A DNA stretch of 64,000 bases. Origin: Hedera helix (Eukaryota > Streptophyta > Magnoliopsida > Apiales > Araliaceae). The position numbers were made by a program, and so were the translations under genes. Numbering within the stretch: the first letter of the stretch is position 1; each line of letters opens with the position of its first letter. The notes under the pieces were generated by a model that did no database searches, was not told where the DNA came from, and worked only from the letters and a program-made list of their open reading frames with translations. Below, in pieces: positions 23,596-34,614 of the stretch. The DNA is taken from the NCBI GenBank assembly GCA_947179155.2, contig OX359282.1, positions 10,391,533-10,455,532 on the forward strand, in the 5' to 3' direction.

Positions 23596-25140
23596 ATGGC
23601 TGAATCCACTGCCAAAGCTAGTTTACAGAAGCACGAGAAGGATCTCAAGCTACTGGAAAGTAATATGGAGCAATTTAAGCAGCAGATGGAGTTGAATCGC
23701 GAACAAACTAAGGAGCAGTTTGGGACTGTAGAAGCACAGATCTCCCAACTCAATCTCAAATTCCAATCGGCGAATGAGGAGATTTCTAAGAAGCTTATCG
23801 AAGTCCTGGAAGCAGTTCAAAACCAAGGGACAGACAGGTTGAAATCTAAAGATGTAAGCGATGCTCCGATTCTGACCCTCAATAATCTGAATTCAAATTT
23901 TTCTTCAGCATCATATAATACTCAAGTTGTTCCTATAAATCTTAGCTCTACATCACCCTTATATGTGAATCAAGTCATACCTCCATTACCTTCATCAACT
24001 TCCATCATTGCTTCTCAAATCAGGCCTAATAATCTGCACCTTACCAGACCTCATACACCAGTACACTCATACAATCCAACTTTCATGCTGCCCTATAGTC
24101 TTGCTGTGATTAACTCATCCACCATTGAGCCCAACGTCTGACCGTATAGCTTGAACTCATCTACCACTGTTAATACTAAATACATTCCTAGCAGTATCAC
24201 AATCCCACCTTGGAATCCTTCAGTAGAATTCTCCAAAGCTATGGGATCAGGCCATTCATTACTCAACCATGGAGCCCCTAACCTTTCACCTAGCCTACCT
24301 ACACAATCCAGTATCCATAATCCTATTTTCAACATGGAACACAGCCCCATTTATAATAGTGGCCACCACTGGTATGCTTCACGGGAAGGAACCTCTACCA
24401 GACCACAAATACCTATGCTGCCCTTACCCTTACCAAAGATGAACTTTCCAAAATTCGAAGGCAAAGACCCCAGGGGGTGGATTAAAAAGAGTGAAAAGTT
24501 CTTTCAGCTGAATCCCACATTAGATTCTAGATCCAGAGTGTTGTATGCAGCACTATATTTGGAAGGGGAGGCTGACATTTGGTATCAGTCACTCCAAGAT
24601 GAACATCCATGCTTACTATGGGAGGATTTCATTACACGTCTGTCAGAGGTTTGCCACTAGAGGTTATGAAAATTTGGTTGGGTAGTTTAACAAATTAACC
24701 CAAAGGGGAAAGGTGGAGGAATATATCAGGAATTTTGAGGAGCTCAAAGCATATATGACAGCACATAGTAAGCACTATACTGAAGATTCCTTCATTGAAA
24801 GCTTTCTAAGTGGACTCAAGGAGGAGATAGCCACTGCATTATATGTGATGAAACCATTGACCCTCAAAGATGCTATAAACCAAGCTAGGGGGCAGGAGGT
24901 TCACCTGGAGTCCTTGGATAGAAGACATCACAACCCTTCAAGGGCTGTGCACCATAGTATTAGCATTGTTCCAAAAACAGCAAGTAATGCAGGCAAGGAG
25001 CAGCCCACTGTGCATAAGGGAGGAGGTGTAACAAAAACTTACCCCATAAAGAGGCTAACAATGGCTGAAATGACTGCTAGAAGAGACAAAGGCTTGTGTT
25101 ATCATTGTGATGAAGTGTATACTCTGGGGCATAGATGTAA
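23596..25140 (+). pseudogene. Chromovirus gag
   Basis: The ATG at 23596 follows the primer site directly and opens MAESTAKASLQKHEK, a coiled-coil, Gln/Glu-rich N-terminus. A TGA at 24139 breaks the frame. The central gag domain follows (FPKFEGKDPRGWIKK, AALYLEGEADIWYQSL), then a TAG at 24658 and a frameshift. The C-terminal part (from 24713) has ARRDKGLCYHC...GHRCK at about 25075-25140, a CCHC zinc knuckle of chromovirus type. Packages element RNA when intact. Confidence 0.9.
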
Positions 25141-25299
25141 AAATAAACAAATATATATACTGATTGCAGAGGAGGAAGAGGAAACCTGCCAACCTTTGGA
25201 AGAACCAGATTCTGAACTTGCAATGATCATTCAAGAAGCAGGAGAGGAGAAATTGATAATGGAAGAAGGATGTGGAGTGTCCATTCATGCAATTACTGG

Positions 25300-25560
25300 T
25301 ACCTATGGAATTCATACAATCAAACTCAAAGGACAGGTAAAAGGCAAATCAATAAGCATGTTGTTAGATAGTGGATCCATACACAATTTTATATCAGACA
25401 CAGTGGTGAAGAGATGTTGGTTAGTAACCGAGCCCTGCAATCCTATCAAAGTGTCAGTAGCTAATGGTGAAACTGTCAGATGTAATAGAGTAATTCCAGA
25501 ATTTACTTGGAACAAGGGGAATTCACAACCCCTATGTATATCATTCCTCTAGGGGGTTAT
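25300..25560 (+). pseudogene. Chromovirus aspartic protease
   Basis: MLLDSGSIHNFI at about 25358 contains the catalytic D-S-G triad, and VANGETVRC follows. The frame shifts near 25510-25550; the downstream linker is YNAVLGVQWMKT at about 25558. Confidence 0.88.
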
Positions 25561-25839
25561 AATGCAGTTTTGGGAGTGCAATGGATGAAAACTGTGAGCC
25601 CCATTATATTTGATTTTGAAGAAAGGAAGGTGATCGTACACTGGAAGGGAAAAAATGTAACAATAACAGACCAAAAGGAGAGTGCTCAGGTCTATGAAAT
25701 CCAGGTACAAGATAAGTTTCAATGGAACCCCAAAAATGAAACTTATTTCCTAGCTCAACTGACTGCAACAGAAGAAGACAGAAACCAGGGAACAAATCAT
25801 CCTGCACAAATTCAGAATTTGTTGGAAGAATTTGAAGAC

Positions 25840-26440
25840 CTTTTCAAAGAACCTACTGGACTACCCCCAATCAGGAAACAAAATCACCATATTCCAATTA
25901 TGCCTAGTTGTAGTTCTGTCAACTCTAATCCATACAGGTACCCTTACATCCAAAAAACAAAAATTGAAAGGCTGATTAGAAAAATGCTCAATAGTGGAAT
26001 AATCAGTCACAATACTTCCCCTTATTAATCCCCTGTACTGTTAGTTAAAAAGAAGGACAGTACTTGGAGGTTTTGTGTGGACTATAGGGCATTAAATAGC
26101 ATCACAGTTAAGAATGAGTTTCCAATACCAGTAATAGAAGAGTTGTTGGATGAGCTGAAAGGAAGCAATGTATTTTCAAAACTAGATTTAAGGAGTGGAT
26201 ATCACCAAATAAGAGTCACAGATGAAGACATACACAAAACTGCCTTTAAGACACACCAAGGACATTATGAGTTTATGGTTATGCCGTTTGGGTTGACAAA
26301 TGCTCCAGCCACCTTCCAATGTGTGATGAATGAGGTGTTCAGTCCTTACTTAAGGAAGTTTGTCCTAGTCTTCTTTGATGACATACTAGTTTACAGCCAA
26401 TTTGTAGAAGACCACTCTCAACACCTCAGATAGGTTTTCA
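25840..26440 (+). pseudogene. Chromovirus reverse transcriptase
   Basis: Contains VLLVKKKDSTWRFCVDYRAL, FPIPVIEELLDEL, FSKLDLRSGYHQIRV, the palm motif MPFGLTNAPATFQ, and the intact catalytic VFFDDILVYS at about 26368. A TAA at 26026 precedes VLLVKKKD and a TAG at 26431 ends the segment at a position where Gln is normal. Confidence 0.93.
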
Positions 26441-27103
26441 TGGAACTCAGAAGAAATCAATTATTCGTGAAGAGGAGTAAATGTAACTTCTCTCAGTCCC
26501 AAGTAGAATATTTGGGACATGTGATTAATGCAGAAGGAGTCGCAACTGATGAATCCAAGATAGAAGCAATGAGGCAGTGGCCAATTCCTAAGACTATAAA
26601 AGCATTGAGGGGATTTCTGGGTCTTACAGGGTACTACAGAAGGTTTGTAAAAAACTATGGCATAATTTCTAGACCACTAACCAATTTACTTAAGAAGGGG
26701 GCCTTTCAATGGAGTAAGGAAGCAGAAGAAGCATTTTGCAAATTAAAGGAAGCATTATCAACTACCCCTGTGCTTGCTCTACCTGATTTCAACAAACCAT
26801 TCATATTAGAAATTGATGCTTGTCAGTATGGGGTAGGAGCTGTACTAATGCAGGAGGGAAAGCCATTAGGTTTCTTAAGTAAGGCCCTTTCCAACAAACA
26901 TATGGGGCTTTCTACATATGAGAAAGAGTTGTTGGCAGAAGTTCATTATTAAAACAGATCATGAGGCCTTAAAATATTTCATGGAGCAGAAACTGAATAC
27001 CCTAGTGCAGCAAAAATGGGTCTCAAAGATGCTAGGCTTTGATTATTCTATCATGTATAAAAAGGGAAAAGAAAACCTGGTGGCACATGCTTTATCAAGG
27101 TAG
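26440..27103 (+). pseudogene. Chromovirus RT thumb and RNase H
   Basis: YLGHVINAEGV and GFLGLTGYYRRFV mark the thumb. ILEIDACQYGVGAVLMQEGK opens RNase H. Around 26945 the frame jumps and roughly 20 residues are deleted before IKTDHEALKYF. The segment closes with DYSIMYKKGKEN, AHALSR and a TAG at 27101. Confidence 0.9.
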
Positions 27104-28366
27104 CAAGATGAAACAGAAATTGCTTGCATCATAGTAATGGAAGTGAGCCCCAGCTGGAAGGAGGAGATAGGCAGCAGTTTAGAAGATGATCCAGCAGCAC
27201 AACAACTCATGGCACATCTAGTTTTGAGTCCTAAAGACATTCCTGACTACAGCTTACAAGAGGGCATTTTAAGGAGGAAGGGAAAAATCTATGTGGGAAG
27301 TAAAGGAGACCTAAGGAAGAGGATATTGGAATCCATTCATGACAGTCCTGAGGGAGGACATTCTGGAATTACAACCACTATTAAGAGGGCTGAAGCTTTA
27401 TTCTACTGGCCTGATCTTAGAAAAGATTTGACAGAACATGTGAGGCGGTGTGAAATATGTCAAAGAAACAAGTTTGAACATATTCCCAGTCCAGGATTGC
27501 TACAGCCCTTACCCATTCCTAATCAAGCCTGGGAGATCATTTCCATGGACTTTGTGGAGGGACTTCCTAAATCAGATGGGAAGGATACCATTCTAGTGAC
27601 AGTCGACAAGTTCACTAAGGGATGCCATCTAATGGCCCTAACACATCCTTTCACAGCCTCTCAGGTAGCACAACTGATCCTAGATTCTGTGATAAAGCTT
27701 CATGGACCACCAATGGCTATTATCTCAGATAGGGGTAAAAATTTTGTAAGCCATTTCTGGAAATAGCTATTCAGGATTATGGGAACTCAAATAAGGCTGA
27801 GCATAGCCCACCATTCCCAAACTGATGGACAGTCAGAGAGGGTAAACTAGTGTATTGAGATGTATCTTAGGTGTATGACTGGAAATAAACCTACACAGTG
27901 GAAAAGGTGGTTGCCCATGGCAGAATGGTGGTATAACACCAATTTCCACACAGCAATTGGAATGACACCATACAAGGCTCTTTATGGTGTGGATCCTCCT
28001 ATACTAGCCTATCATCAAGCTGGCAATTTAGATAGGCCTGCTGTGAAATCATTTGTACAGAATAAAGAGGAAATGCAACAGTTGTTGAAAGAGAATCTCC
28101 AGAAAGCTCAAGAAAGGATGAAAATATATGCAGATAAAAAGAGAACAGAAAGAGAATTCTCCATTGGGGATGAGGTGTATCTGAAACTTCAACCTTACAG
28201 GCAGTTATCTGTCAATGCCAGCAGGAATTTGAAGTTTTCTGCTAAATATTATGGTCCTTTCCCTGTAATTCGGAGAGTGGGAAAAGTAGCCTATCAATTA
28301 AAACTACCTACAGCTTCGAAAATCCATGATTTTTTTTTCATGTATCTCAACTTTAAAAGAAGATAG
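27104..28366 (+). pseudogene. Chromovirus integrase
   Basis: The HHCC zinc finger is visible as HDSPEGGHSG...RRCEICQ (about 27339-27465). The catalytic core has MDFVEGLPKSDG (first Asp), IISDRGKNFVS (second Asp) and QTDGQSERVN (Glu). TAG codons at 27764 and 27847 sit where Gln is expected. The GPFPVIRRVGKVAYQL block belongs to the GPY/F region before the chromodomain. Confidence 0.93.
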
Positions 28367-28599
28367 GGAAGGAGAAGGTGGTGCAGACCATGTTACCTCA
28401 GGCTTCAGAAGGAGGGGAAATCTGTCCTGAACCAGTGGCTATTTTGGGCAGGCAACTGATTAAAAAGGGGAACAGACCAGCCTCCATGGTGTTGGTGCAG
28501 TGGTCAAATAGTATTCCGGAAGATGCCACTTGGGAGGAATGGAGCCAAATCAGTAAGAAGTATCCACAATTTAATCCTTGGGGACAAGGAGGCTCGTAA
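28367..28599 (+). pseudogene. Chromodomain tail of the chromovirus
   Basis: After a frameshift near 28340, MVLVQWSNSIPEDATWEEW and KYPQF form the C-terminal chromodomain-like region of plant chromoviruses, thought to steer integration to marked chromatin. The frame ends at TAA before the polypurine tract. Confidence 0.85.
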
Positions 28600-28611
28600 G
28601 GAAAGGGGAAT
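28600..28611 (+). other. Polypurine tract
   Basis: GGAAAGGGGAA-type purine run directly before the 3' LTR, where plus-strand DNA synthesis is primed. Confidence 0.85.
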
Positions 28612-29033
28612 TGTCAGGATTAAGCTGGAGAGTAAGCTATTGAAAAGGATTATAGCCGTTAAGAAGTGTGCGTAGTTTTAAACGAAGTCGTATTGGTACC
28701 TTGAGTCTTTTAATTAAACGAAGTCGTATTGTTGTCTTTAATAGGAATTGTAGGTTTGTTAAACGGTGTCGTTGGACCCTTGTTAGTTCTTCAGATTGTT
28801 AGCTAATCGGTTATGCCTTGGGAATAGCAGAACATGTGTCATGGTGGCATCGGATTGTTCGAGTACCAGAACAGAATCGCAGTTGGGCAATTTATATACC
28901 GTCAATGTAATTGAGGGGGCATAAAAAAAAATGAATGAAATTTTCCCTTTGTGATTTCCTTTCCTGCAAGTTTCTTTCCTGTATTTTCAATTCTCTGTAA
29001 TTTCATTTCCTTGCAATCCTTGAATTCCTGACA
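28612..29033 (+). repeat. 3' LTR of the chromovirus
   Basis: 422 bp, TGTCAGGATTAAGC...ATTCCTGACA, followed by the TAAGA duplication. Confidence 0.95.
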
Positions 29034-29038
29034 TAAGA

Positions 29039-29764
29039 ACCAACGTAACTCAACTAGTTTCAACAAATATATATAAAGCTATAAGATCTACAATTGCTTG
29101 ATTACTTTTAAAATTCAATCTTAGATTTGCAAAATACGATCAAACTGGAGTACATAGTTCAAAAAAATCAAGTCTGGTTTCAACAAAAAGACCGTCAATT
29201 TAAGTGATTTTCTAAAATACTGGTCGGTTCGAACGGTTCTCTCCTATCTAATTACACATCCAATATTTTTGTAGAACCGAACCAATTGTGGGTTCGATTT
29301 GCGGTTCAATCGGTTGAACCAACCAGTCTTGTCTGCTTATGATAACTATGGGTGGTTGGAGATGCTGTCAAAACAAGCTCCAAAAAGATAGTATTCACAC
29401 TTAGTATTGATATTGTGGTCATAGTTTACAAGTGACAAATAAGTCGTGTGCATGGCACATGGGGCACCCCTCATGTTGCCTAGAAATACCCCTTTCCTTC
29501 TCATTTAATGGAGGTTTGAAAATTTGGAGATTTAGAGAACTTGAGAGCATCTCTCTAGAACTCACTTTCTCTACCCTAGACTCACAAGTACTGAACATTG
29601 AGAGTATCAAGAGGTGACACCCTAAATAGCTTGGTTCGCTAAGTATCATACTTGGCCTCCACAAGCCTAAGGAGTCTCACAAAGGACTAAGCACCCACAG
29701 AGCGAAGCCCCCCACCACATTCAAATCCACAAGCATACGCATTCAGCCCCAAAACTAGGGTTAT
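29039..29764. other. Intron sequence between insertions
   Basis: Includes an ACCGAACC/GGTTCAATCGGTTGAACC-rich block (29225-29330) echoing 22520-22580. The rest is unassigned; the short overlapping frames at 29420-29660 on both strands show no family motif. Confidence 0.4.
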
Positions 29765-29769
29765 GTGAC

Positions 29770-31331
29770 TGTTGTGCTTAAATTTAGTTAGCAATTTATA
29801 CGCAAGTGTACGCAATCAACAAATAATACAGTGATAAAATAGAGTGTCGAACCCACAGGGAATTAAAATAATTATTAACCAATTATTAAATTTATATCGC
29901 CTTAATCTTATTTAAACAAATGATTTAAAATTTGTGAAATAAAACTAATTAAAATTAATAAAGAAATTACTTAATAATAAAATACTAGGGTGGTAGAATC
30001 ATATATTTAATATCATTTTCTCAATTTTCATGACCCAAAAACTCTACTTTTTATCTCACACTAATTTGGTCTCTCGACTCTATTAAATGCGGAAAATAAA
30101 ATCAGTTAAGCCCAATTAAGTTTTAAATCAAGTTGTTAATTCCTTTATAGCCAAGCAAATGTATAAAATTAAAACACTCACTATATCTATCGAAACACAA
30201 TTTATATCCGCTTTTAACAAATTATAAACTGAATCCAACAAATCATAATGAGAATCCAATTTTATATTTGAGCGATAAAAATAGGCATTCAATAAAAAGA
30301 ATTATTATTTACATTAAAGTACTAAATCTGTAAAATTGATTGGCATGAATTTGTGCAATGGAATCAATCAAATATAATCATCCTTAACCCTAGAAATTAA
30401 TCTAACCTAGCATACTTAAAATTAAAACACAAAACATAAATAAATAATGCATAAATAAAATAATCCACAAATAATTCAACGTATCAAAATTACAACAATA
30501 AAAGAAAAAGAAAAGAAATCAAATCTGTGTTAATCCGCTGTCACTCGGATCACAATCTTCAATCTCCAAACGTTCGTCTTCAATTGTTGAATCCCTCCGC
30601 GTTGAATATTTATTCCTAAAACTATTCCTAAACTACTCTAATAATCTGTTATTCTATGTTAATATATTCTGATCTATGTTAAAGTACTGAATATAAGAGC
30701 TACATAATTTATTTATAGGAGTACAATAATAATCCTAAGCTAATGTGGAAAAGAAATCTAATTAGGAATCAAATTAATACATAAAATCGCGAATAAACTG
30801 CTTTCCCAGCATTTCCGTGTCAAACAAACGCTGCCTTAGCACGCATTTTCTCTCTCCTTGCATCGCGCGTGCCACGTCAGCTCCTTCTCTGCCGTCCTCC
30901 AAAACGACCGCGCTCCGCGCGTTTTATTCATTTCTCAGACGACCGCGCATTGCGCGAGCTCCTGTTGCTTACTTCTTCTGTGAACGACGTCGTTCCTGCC
31001 TTGTACTGCTGCTCTTCACCGAACTTCACGAAACGGCGTCGCCTGCTACCGATTGCAATTCTTATGCGCGCATTGCGCCCCTGCAGCTTTTCCGTTTATT
31101 TACGATTTTGCCCTCCAGCTTTGCAGAAATTACACTTTTGCCATCAATGATTATTTTCCTACAAAATAAAATAGAAAATAATTAAAAATAAATAAAAATA
31201 ATATAAAAATAGTAAAAATAATAATACACATAAAATTAAATAAATTACCTTAAATCAATTAATATACCTAAGAACTTGCAAATAATTAAGCCAAAAATAT
31301 ATATTAAATATGAATAAAATTCAACTTAACA
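29770..31331 (-). mobile_element. Solo LTR of 1,562 bp, TSD GTGAC
   Basis: Bounded by TGTTGTGCTTAAATTTAG and TTCAACTTAACA with a perfect 5-bp duplication GTGAC at 29765-29769 and 31332-31336. It contains ACGCAAGTGTACGCAATC and GTGTCGAACCCACAGGG near its left end, and a GC-rich block at 30800-31130 whose open frames are not genes. Absence of any internal region shows it arose by LTR-LTR recombination. Related LTRs lie at 10314, 36954 and 62495. The minus orientation is inferred from the 36954 copy. Confidence 0.88.
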
Positions 31332-31759
31332 GTGACGCAGAAAGGAATCAACTAGATATCGTTCTAGTGAACGTGTCCCAGATTCCACTAGGAAAATAAG
31401 AGAAAACAAATGCTTTCTGCAATTCTTATTCATAAAACTCTCCGTCCTTACGGCTTACGATGAAGGCTGGTCTCCCACTAAATATGAAAATAAAAATAAA
31501 GGAAATTGCATAACTTATGGGAAGTCTTTCCTAATACATAAAAACAGAAATAAAGGAATCAATTGGGAATAAAATCAGGAATTAGATGTTGAAAATTTGA
31601 TTTCCCAAATTGGGAGTTAATTGCTCCAGGCTGATTTCCTGATTGTCGACCTTAGTCAGGTTTCTTTTCCTCTACTTCTGATAGGAGACTATGGTAGTTG
31701 GATTCTTTGGGCTGTAAAGTCTTTTTATGTTTTCTTATTCGTATTCGATGCCCGAGTAT

Positions 31760-32552
31760 TGTTTTTCTAAATTATTATATTTGGAAGGCCAAGGTACCCC
31801 TGAAAATTAAGGCCTTTGTTTAGCCAGTAGTTCAATCGTCTTAATACTAATGCTTTGTTCCAAAGAAGAAGATGATACAACTTGTGCCTTTATATGTGTG
31901 CTATGCTTTGTTACACGAATTTGGATGGAGTGTCCACGGTATTTTGAAGAGTCCGACATGGGTATTCCTCCGTTTTGCCAATATTTTACACTAAAATGAA
32001 GTGTTATACCTTTGTCCGAGTGTCAAGTGTCGAACATGGGTACTATAGGGCAAAGTGAAGAGTCCATGTAACATAATTGCTATGTGCAGCCAATATTCAT
32101 CAGTGTCATGACCATCTTTTTGTATTGTTTTAAAGCGCGTGACTTTGGAATTGTCTTTTTGGGATTTTTGAGGAGGCTGGGATGCCCCCTTAATCTTTGG
32201 AGAGCTTGCTTCAGGTTAGATCTTTGGGGTTTTGGAAAGCACAAGGATGCCAAGATCCTGTGGAGGTGTTCTTGTTTTTCCATATTGGGCATATGGACTG
32301 ACAGAGATACTAGAATCTTTAATGATAAATTTATACTTTTCTATCTATTCCTCTTTTCTGGGATAGGGTTGTGGATTTGCGGTATGGGAGCTTTCAAAGG
32401 AGTTGCTATTTCAGATGTTCATTGACATTGGCAGGCAATGCTTCGTTAGTTTTTATTTATTTCCTTCCTTTCTTATATTCTATGGAGGACTCCTTGTCCT
32501 CCTTTTACGTAATTTCTCTTCTTTCTAATAAAATTCTTTTATCAAAACAATA
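31760..32552 (+). pseudogene. L1-type LINE 3' fragment with insertion
   Basis: Begins with YYIWKAKVPLKIKAFV (zf-RVT entry), is cut at 31906-32078 by a short insertion, and resumes with DHLF, RRLGCPLNLWRACF and KHKDAKILWRC. It ends with LINE 3'-UTR text (CTTTCTAATAAAATTC, then TTTTATCAAAA). 5'-truncated, multiple frameshifts, sense to the host gene. Confidence 0.8.
31906..32078. mobile_element. 173-bp short insertion (SINE- or MITE-like) with GCTATG duplication
   Basis: Flanked by GCTATG at 31900-31905 and 32079-32084, exactly between the two cysteines of the LINE zinc-binding motif. It contains a repeated word (GAAGAGTCCGACATGGG and GAAGAGTCCATG). The inner ends are not clearly inverted repeats and no poly(A) is seen, so the class is open. 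Confidence 0.55.
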
Positions 32553-33035
32553 TTTGATCTGAAGCCATAAAGTGAAAATTAAATTTTAATTGATCATCTT
32601 TGCACATAAAAGCTTGATCATCATTGTAATGAAAGCTTCGGAACACTTAATGGGGCTAATTAAATGTTATTTTATCTCATTTTAAATAAAAACTATGATT
32701 GAAGACTGTTTGGACATGCTATGTAACATGTGTCACACAAGCTATCAATTTGGATGGACAAGTTAATAGTTGCACTATTAGCTGTGAGCGTAAGAGGTTA
32801 AGTGCTGGTTTTAGGTTCCACGGAGTTATATGCAAGATGGTCTAGAGTTTAAATGATGTTGAGTGTTAAATGTAATGTACTCTATAATATATGCTTCTCC
32901 ATCTCTTTCTGTGTCTCTCTACTGTATTGATTTTTTTTTTTGGGTGGGTAATAACTGTCAGAAGCGTTTGATGATGGTCAAGTAGCGATAAATCTTCTAA
33001 TATTTGACTTGACATTAATCCTTTTTTACCCACAG
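32553..33035 (+). other. DGS1 intron before exon F
   Basis: No element or gene recognised. It ends with a strong pyrimidine tract (CCTTTTTTACCCACAG) as acceptor. Confidence 0.55.
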
Positions 33036-33136
33036 CTTATATCGATACGGGATGAGCTTTTTGAGACATTTAGGAAGAGGCACAGAGGTGTAATGGAGCT
33101 CGAAGAAGTGCAGTTAACTTCCAACTCTCTACACAG
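33036..33136 (+). CDS. DGS1: DGS1/NCA2-family protein, exon F
   Basis: 101 nt: LISIRDELFETFRKRHRGVM then ELEEVQLTSNSLHR, with the last codon split (AG|A) into the next exon. RDELFETFRKRH is a signature block of DGS1/NCA2 proteins. It follows ...HVEQP of exon E in phase 0 across a 19,276-bp intron. The donor is CACAG|GTTAGT. Confidence 0.93.
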
Positions 33137-33488
33137 GTTAGTTACATATTCTACGAGAACAGTTGTCACTAGCTTATTTTGTTTGTGAGGATATTTAATT
33201 TGTTCCTTGTATGTTGTGACTTAAACCTCTATAGACTTCTGTCAACCTATTGAAAATTTGGTTCTTTGTTAGTCCAACATTCACCTTTTGCACTAACCAT
33301 GTTTAGTGATTTTCTTTGTTTTTGACTGTAAAGAGTATAGTGTGAAATGTGAAGTAGTACTGGAAGTAAATCAGGAAGTAGAAGTAGAAAGCAAGTAAGA
33401 AAGGGAAGAGATATAGGAAGAAAAAATGAGAAGAACAGAGAACTAAAGAGGAGCAGAAGATGCATAAAAACTAAGGAGAATGTGGGGG
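33137..33488 (+). other. DGS1 intron, nothing recognised
   Basis: Purine-rich stretch at 33350-33470 without recognisable motifs. Confidence 0.5.
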
Positions 33489-33773
33489 CATGACAAAAGA
33501 CATTATTTTATTCTTTAAAAAACTAGTAGTAGTTTGTTGCCATTGTTTTTTTTTCCCCTTTCTTTCCGAATATTAAGGTGTGCTAAACATACTTTAACAT
33601 TATTTTTCTTCCAATAATAAATTTAAGTCTCTAAAATTTAATACTGGATTAGATAATCAGAAAGAATTATATCCGAGTCTTATTCAAACCTTGATTTTTC
33701 TGAAAAAGGACTGTAAAAAAAGTGGACTCTTTTATCAGGATGGAGGGAGTCTAAAATAATGTCCTTTGTCATA
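33489..33773. repeat. Inverted-repeat unit with Stowaway-like end
   Basis: ATGACAAAAGACATTATTTTA at 33489 is mirrored by TAAAATAATGTCCTTTGTCAT ending 33773, with one mismatch over 21 bp. Inside the right arm GGATGGAGGGAG is the complement of the Stowaway terminus CTCCCTCC. It may be a composite or truncated MITE; the class is unclear. Confidence 0.5.
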
Positions 33774-34249
33774 CCCCATATGAAAGCTGCTCTCGTATAC
33801 GAGGGATTGTTTGAAAGCACTGCCCACATTGGTAAATTATAGCCTCACAAACTATTCTAGACACGTTATGCAGTATTCCCCATTTGATGCGGAATGGAAG
33901 AGGAAAATTAAAAAATTATGGTTAATTTTGTATTGTTATTTAGAGATAAATATTTGATTATTAATGTAATTGTTTGTTACTTATATTAAGGAGATATTTT
34001 AGAAGTTTAATTATAATAGTAGATTTTTATTAGGAGTTTTGTTTCTCTTTTAAATTAGGGTTTTTTAGGTTGTGTTTGATAAATTTCTCTGTTAATATCT
34101 GAATAATTTAGATATTTGAATAATGTAAAGCATCTAAATAAAATTGTATTTAAATGAAAAAATGTTGTTTGATAATCGATTTTTTCAAAATGTTTGAATA
34201 ATAATATTTTGCCATTTTAACCCTCTGAAGAGTTGAATAGTATAATAAA
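33774..34249. other. Intron sequence, MITE-like in part
   Basis: 34070-34200 has GTTGTGTTTGATAA and AT-rich repeats of the kind seen at MITE ends, but no partner end was found. Confidence 0.35.
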
Positions 34250-34543
34250 GTTTAATAATAATAATAGTAGTAGTAATAATAGTAATAATAATAATAATAG
34301 TAATAATAATAATAATAGTAATAATAATAAAGTATAATAATAATAATAACAACAACAACAATAATAAAGTTTAATAATAATAATAATAATAGTAATAATA
34401 GTAATAGTAATAGTAATAATAATAGTAGTAGTAATAATAGTAATAATAATAGTAATAATAATAATAACAGTAGTAGTAGTAGTAACAATAACAATAGTAG
34501 TAGTAATAATAATAATAATAATAAGGAATAAGGAATAAAAAAA
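34250..34543. repeat. Imperfect (TAA)n/(TAG)n microsatellite
   Basis: Nearly 300 bp of AAT-type triplets with TAG, CAA and TAC interruptions. It produces long false poly-Leu, poly-Ile and poly-Tyr frames on the minus strand. Confidence 0.93.
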
Positions 34544-34614
34544 TGCACTAGCTGGGAATCGAACCTGGGCGCATAGCATGGAAGGGTGCAATTTTACCAC
34601 TACACCGACAGTGC
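34544..34614 (-). pseudogene. tRNA-Gly-like sequence (UCC anticodon position), probably a pseudogene
   Basis: The minus strand starts GCACTGTCGGTGTAGTGGTA, carries CCCTTCCAT where the anticodon loop should be, then GGTTCGATTCC (a perfect B box) and ends CTAGTGCA. Length, order and A/B boxes fit a nuclear tRNA-Gly. The acceptor stem pairs at about six of seven positions, but the T-stem and anticodon stem each have about two mismatches, so function is doubtful. It abuts the triplet microsatellite on one side and broken gypsy integrase on the other. Confidence 0.6.

Larger units (their letters stand above)
23151..29033 (+). mobile_element. Complete but inactive Ty3/gypsy chromovirus, TSD TAAGA
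   Basis: 5,883 bp with LTRs of 419 and 422 bp and the duplication TAAGA at 23146-23150 and 29034-29038. Order: 5' LTR, iMet-type primer site, gag with zinc knuckle, protease, reverse transcriptase, RNase H, integrase, chromodomain, polypurine tract, 3' LTR. That order and the single gag-pol frame mark a plant chromovirus; the small size and short LTRs suggest the Reina group. The frame is broken by seven stops and at least four shifts. By eye the LTRs differ at about 17 positions, a rough 4 percent, so the insertion is moderately recent. Confidence 0.95.

Noticed and set aside
30817..31185. GC-rich 122-residue ORF that could look like a gene
   Set aside because: Lies wholly inside the solo LTR with GTGAC duplication; two frames are open because of composition, with no motif.
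34217..34600. Long minus-strand ORFs of poly-Leu, poly-Ile and poly-Tyr
   Set aside because: Produced by the TAA-type triplet repeat; they also run through the tRNA-like sequence.
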